DNA of 35,182 nt from Klenkia terrae (lineage in GTDB: Bacteria; Actinomycetota; Actinomycetes; Mycobacteriales; Geodermatophilaceae), in the NCBI RefSeq assembly GCF_900491935.1, contig NZ_UEXK01000004.1:944929-980110 (forward strand), read 5' to 3'. Both the position numbers and the translations under genes were made by a program. Positions 32,435 to 35,182 of this stretch are shown piece after piece. Every line of letters starts with the position of its first letter. Position 1 is the first letter of the stretch. Below the pieces are notes generated by a model. That model was not told the origin of the DNA and made no database searches. It saw nothing but the letters and a program-made list of their open reading frames with translations.

Positions 32435-33282
32435 GCGGGCAGTCCTACCGCACCGGCCGACAGGTCCCACAACGAGCGCGCGCGGCGGTCGTCGGTGGCC
32501 CAGGGCATCGCGGGGGCCGGTGACCGGTCGGCGTGGAAACCGCCGTTGCGCCAGCCCTCGTCCGCTGTCGCCAGCCACACCAGGGTGTCCGCGCCCTGCG
32601 CCGGGGTGCGGAAGCTGCGGGACAGCCCCAGCTTCCAGGCCAGCCCGGACAGCCCGCCCGACCGCGCCCCGAACGACGTCGCGACCGCGCCCGGGGTGTA
32701 GCAGGTAGCGGTCACGTCCGGCGCCCAGCGACGGGCCAGCTCGCGGGTGGTCAGCGCGTTCATCGTCTTGGCCCGCGAGTAGGCGAGCATCCCCGAGTAG
32801 GGGCGCGGCGGGTCCGCGGTGACCGTCCGCGGCAGCGGACCGATCCGGTGCATGAAGGACGACGTCGCCACCACCCGTCCGCGGGCCGCGCGCAGCGGCT
32901 CCTCCAGCAGGCGGGTCAGCAGGTACGGGGCGAGGTGGTCGACCTGGAACGTGGTCTCGAACCCGTCGACCGTGGTCACCCGCCGCGGGAAGGACCCGCC
33001 GGCGTTGTTGGCCAGGACGTCGATCCGCGGGTGCCGGGCCACGAGGTCGGCGGCCAGCGCCCGGACGTCGTCCAGCCGCGAGAAGTCCACGGTGTGCCGC
33101 TCGACCTCGCGGTGGTCGTCGGGGTGGCCCTGGGTCTGCAGCTCGTCGGCGACGGCGGCGGTCTTGTCCGGCGACCGGCCGACGACGACCACCTGCCACC
33201 CGTCGCGGTGCAGCCGGCGGGCCGCCGCCGCCCCGATGCCGTCGGAGGCACCGGTGACGACGGCGACGCGGGCCTGCGTCAG
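32431..33282 (-). CDS. Short-chain dehydrogenase/reductase with apparent CTG start
   Basis: A 283-residue classical SDR. TGASDGIG (10-17) binds the nucleotide, followed by VVVVGRS (NADP-type Arg), NNAGG (92-96), the catalytic serine in VVATSSFMH, and YSRAK (Tyr168, Lys172). It resembles retinol dehydrogenase/WWOX-like bacterial oxidoreductases; the substrate is unknown. The frame has no ATG, GTG or TTG in a sensible place: CTG at 33282, overlapping the upstream stop in the form CTGA, is the best start, with GGTGGAG about nine bases before it. The next in-frame GTG would remove the nucleotide-binding motif. It is coupled at both ends, to the Ddn-like gene and to the LigD polymerase. Confidence 0.85.
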   Translation of the reverse strand: MTQARVAVVTGASDGIGAAAARRLHRDGWQVVVVGRSPDKTAAVADELQTQGHPDDHREVERHTVDFSRLDDVRALAADLVARHPRIDVLANNAGGSFPRRVTTVDGFETTFQVDHLAPYLLTRLLEEPLRAARGRVVATSSFMHRIGPLPRTVTADPPRPYSGMLAYSRAKTMNALTTRELARRWAPDVTATCYTPGAVATSFGARSGGLSGLAWKLGLSRSFRTPAQGADTLVWLATADEGWRNGGFHADRSPAPAMPWATDDRRARSLWDLSAGAVGLPA

Positions 33283-33725
33283 CTCGGGCGCTCCACCAGG
33301 ACGACCGGGATCGAGCGGTCGGTCTTGCGCTGGTAGTCGGCGTAGTCGGGGAACGCGGCGACGGCGCGCTCCCACCAGACCGCCTTCTCCTCGCCGTGGA
33401 TCTCGCGGGCGACGCCGTCCCAGACCTGGTCGCCGTCCTGCACCGTCACCTCGTCGGGGTGCGCGGTCACGTTGAAGTACCAGGTCGGGTGCTTGGGCGC
33501 GCCGCCCTGGCTGGCGACCATCGCGTAGACGCCGTCGTGCTCGACCTTCATGAGCGGGTTCTTGCGCACCTTGCCGCTCTTGGCACCGCGGGTGGTAAAC
33601 ACCACGACGGGCTCGGGGCGGTTCGGGAGGGTGTTGGCCTCGCGTCCGCCGCTGCGCTCGTAGGCCTCGACCTGGTCGCGGACCCACTTCTCCGGGCTGG
33701 GCTCGTACTCGCCTTCCAGTGGCAT
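33279..33725 (-). CDS. Deazaflavin (F420)-dependent nitroreductase-family protein (Ddn-like)
   Basis: A 148-residue split-barrel protein of the Ddn/DUF385 family, which uses reduced cofactor F420 to reduce quinones or nitro compounds at the membrane. Typical segments are WVRDQVEAYERSGG near the start, PVVVFTTRGAKSGKVRKNPLMKVEHDGVYAMVASQGGAPKHPTWYFNVTAHP (39-90) and WWERAVAAFPDYADYQRKTDRSIPVVLVERP to the end. The ATG at 33725 follows a G-rich AGGGGCGGGG site. It ends in a four-base overlap with the SDR gene. F420-type chemistry fits an actinobacterium; the natural substrate is unknown. Confidence 0.9.
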   Translation of the reverse strand: MPLEGEYEPSPEKWVRDQVEAYERSGGREANTLPNRPEPVVVFTTRGAKSGKVRKNPLMKVEHDGVYAMVASQGGAPKHPTWYFNVTAHPDEVTVQDGDQVWDGVAREIHGEEKAVWWERAVAAFPDYADYQRKTDRSIPVVLVERPS

Positions 33726-33734
33726 GCCCCGCCC

Positions 33735-34499
33735 CTAGGGCCGCCCGGCCGGCCCGGCACCAGCACCGCAGCGCCCCCGATCGCGGAACCGGCGCGCCTG
33801 CCAGCCGAGGACCAGCACGGCCGCGGTCGCCATCGCCGCTCCCCCGCCGGCGAACGCCGCTGCGACCGCCGCGCTGCGGGTGTCCGGCTCCCCCGGCGCA
33901 CCGGCCAGGCCCCCGGCCAGGGCAGCCAGCCCCACCACTCCCCACGCCCAGCCGCGACCGGCCACCACCGGAGCCGCCGGCGTCCGGCGCCACCACAGCG
34001 CGCACCAGCCCAGCAGCACCAGGCCGCCCAGCACGCCGCCGCCGTCGGCCAGCCAGCTGTAGACCGGCACCCCGGCCACCGGCTCGTACAGCGCCGGCAC
34101 CAGGTCCACGCCCCACCGCCGCGGGTGGGTGAAGGCGTCCAGCACGACGTGGGTCGCCGCGCCCACCACCACGGCCGGCGCCACCACGAGCAGGTCCCGC
34201 CACCCGGTCAGCCGGCCGCGCAGCCCGAGCGGGACGCCGGCCAGCCGGGCCCGCAGCGGCGCGGGCGAGGACGCCACCACCGGCCGGCTCAGGACGCCGT
34301 GCCACAGCGCCCAGACCAGCAGTCCGGTGAGCAGGTCGACGGTCACGACCGCCGTCCAGGTGTGGGTCCTCCACAGCGGGTCCACCGGCAGGTAGGCCGG
34401 CAGGTCGGGGACGACGCTGCCGATCACCAGCGCCGACGCCGGCAGGCGGGTTCGCAGGAACGGGAGGACGGCGGCCGGGTGGCTGCCGGTGAAGGGCAC
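33735..34499 (-). CDS. DUF4184 family membrane protein
   Basis: A 254-residue integral membrane protein. The start VPFTGSHPAAVLPFLR is typical of DUF4184 (usually MPFTLSHPAAVLP). Other segments are SALVIGSVVPDLPAYLP, AATHVVLDAFTHPRRWGVDLVP and several TM helices to the end. His and Asp residues in HPAAV, VPDLP and THVVLDAFTH suggest a metal-dependent membrane hydrolase fold like the YdjM/phospholipase C-zinc types, but no activity is established. GTG at 34499; a longer frame to 34661 overlaps the upstream gene and is rejected. It lies nine bases before the Ddn-like gene. Confidence 0.8.
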   Translation of the reverse strand: MPFTGSHPAAVLPFLRTRLPASALVIGSVVPDLPAYLPVDPLWRTHTWTAVVTVDLLTGLLVWALWHGVLSRPVVASSPAPLRARLAGVPLGLRGRLTGWRDLLVVAPAVVVGAATHVVLDAFTHPRRWGVDLVPALYEPVAGVPVYSWLADGGGVLGGLVLLGWCALWWRRTPAAPVVAGRGWAWGVVGLAALAGGLAGAPGEPDTRSAAVAAAFAGGGAAMATAAVLVLGWQARRFRDRGRCGAGAGPAGRP

Positions 34500-34519
34500 C
34501 GGCTCAGCCCGCGCTGTCC

Positions 34520-34735
34520 TCAGCCCTGCGCGAGGGTGTGCGCGACCAGTGCGTTGGCGTGCCCGTGGCCCATGCCGTGCTCGGTCTTGAGCCAGGCGAC
34601 CAGCTCCATGTGCTTCGCCCCGGGCTGCTCCGCCCGGCGGGCACGCACCGCCTCCTGCCACTCACCGATCGGCCGGCCGTACTTCTTCTCCATCGCGGGG
34701 AAGTAGCTGGCGGGTCCCTGCACCTTCTCGGTCAC
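34520..34735 (-). CDS. DUF4287 domain protein
   Basis: A 71-residue soluble protein: VTEKVQGPASYFPAMEKKYGRPIGEWQ, then KHMELVAWLKTEHGMGHGHANALVAH. This is the small DUF4287 module, which in some proteins is fused to DUF5655. Function is unknown. GTG at 34735. It is the first gene of the operon running through DUF4184, the Ddn-like protein, SDR and LigD polymerase, and diverges from the antitoxin-like gene with only 46 bases between starts, so both promoters must lie in or overlap that gap. Confidence 0.82.
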   Translation of the reverse strand: MTEKVQGPASYFPAMEKKYGRPIGEWQEAVRARRAEQPGAKHMELVAWLKTEHGMGHGHANALVAHTLAQG

Positions 34736-34781
34736 CGGTGCAGTGTGGCGCGCTCGGCCCGCGGACGGCAGGGTGGGCGCC

Positions 34782-35182
34782 ATGGTGGATTTCGGCAAGC
34801 TCGCGAAGCAGGCGCAGGACGCCCTGGCCCAGGGTGCGGACAAGCTCGAGACGGCGGTCAAGGACAACGCCGGGCGGATCGAGGGCGCGGTGGACAAGGC
34901 CGGCCAGTTCGCCAAGGACAAGATGCCCGACCGCGCGGCCCAGATCGACAACGCCACCCAGAAGGCCAAGGCCGCCGTCCCCCGCCACGCGGACGGCACC
35001 TCGGCGACCCCCGACATCCCGCTCGCGACGGACACCGAGACGGCGGCCCCGGCGTCGACGGCGACCCCCACCGCGCCGACCGCTGCCCCCGACCCGCTGC
35101 CGACGCACACGGCGCCGGACACCAGCGCGCCGTCCTGGGCACCGCCGGGCACCACCCCGACCGTCCCCTCGGCCACCCCGTC
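34782..35182 (+). CDS. MT0933/Rv0909-type antitoxin-like protein with Pro/Thr/Ala tail, 3' end cut
   Basis: The frame from ATG 34782 stays open to the window edge (133 codons, no stop). Residues 1-65, MVDFGKLAKQAQDALAQGADK onward with repeated KxxxAxDKAGxFAKDK turns, resemble the actinobacterial MT0933-type antitoxin family (Rv0909), which are small Lys/Asp/Ala-rich helical proteins. From about residue 70 it continues as a low-complexity Thr/Ala/Pro/Ser tail (ATPDIPLATDTETAAPAS...), longer than the usual roughly 60-residue family member. AGGGTGG lies about seven bases upstream. Whether a toxin partner follows cannot be seen. Many family members have no proven toxin and may be stress-related proteins. 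Confidence 0.75.
   Translation, partial: MVDFGKLAKQAQDALAQGADKLETAVKDNAGRIEGAVDKAGQFAKDKMPDRAAQIDNATQKAKAAVPRHADGTSATPDIPLATDTETAAPASTATPTAPTAAPDPLPTHTAPDTSAPSWAPPGTTPTVPSATP

Overview
This is a very GC-rich, coding-dense stretch of an actinobacterial chromosome. Third codon positions are almost all G or C, GTG starts are common, and gene ends often overlap in ATGA or GTGA form. The gene set suggests a soil or rock-surface actinobacterium, perhaps of the Geodermatophilaceae (Blastococcus, Modestobacter or Geodermatophilus). It includes an aa3 oxidase with a CtaG-type protein, an F420-type Ddn-like reductase, a stand-alone LigD polymerase and an MT0933-type antitoxin-like protein. The genus is my inference from gene content, not from a marker gene. 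I see no rRNA, tRNA, CRISPR array or phage.

Layout. 1-6.3 kb: cytochrome oxidase subunit I (cut by the left edge), a GlsB/YeaQ membrane protein, an RlmA-like rRNA methyltransferase coupled to a YfcE-type phosphoesterase, a 14-TM drug exporter and a CtaG-like protein. 6.5-10.2 kb: a membrane-anchored M23 peptidase divergent from an AraJ-type exporter and a YdbC/PdxI-like aldo/keto reductase. 10.2-15.5 kb: a quinate/shikimate catabolic unit made of an MHS-family transporter, a TetR regulator, a shikimate/quinate dehydrogenase and a 3-dehydroshikimate dehydratase fused to an HPPD-like domain. Two copies of one operator sequence mark its two promoters. 15.4-19.8 kb: a sugar-lactone oxidase whose end overlaps the dehydratase antisense, an ABC-F protein, a 31-residue membrane peptide, and a dimethylsulfone monooxygenase (SfnG) preceded by a probable sulfur-type leader peptide. 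19.9-24.4 kb: a methyltransferase, a FUSC-like membrane protein and a large catalase.

24.4-29.5 kb holds a complete 5-oxoproline module of the Bacillus ycsFGI-kipIAR type. An NRAMP-like carrier and PxpA, PxpB and PxpC lie on the minus strand with stop/start overlaps or a 1-base gap. A GntR regulator and a YcsI/D-glutamate-cyclase-like protein diverge from them. The carrier lacks both NRAMP metal-binding motifs, so it probably carries something other than metal, possibly the pathway's substrate.

29.5-31.5 kb contains two IS982-family elements in direct tandem, each 973 bp and separated by CTAG. They sit exactly in a CTAG that supplied the stop codons of two convergent genes, and duplication of CTAG left both genes intact. 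31.5-34.7 kb is a minus-strand operon (DUF4287, DUF4184, Ddn-like reductase, SDR, LigD polymerase) in which the SDR appears to start at CTG. The window ends inside an antitoxin-like gene with a Pro/Thr/Ala-rich tail.

Four of the five convergent gene pairs within the window that are not interrupted by the IS elements are separated by a long perfect or near-perfect GC hairpin. The fifth pair (dehydratase/lactone oxidase) overlaps by 43 bp instead.
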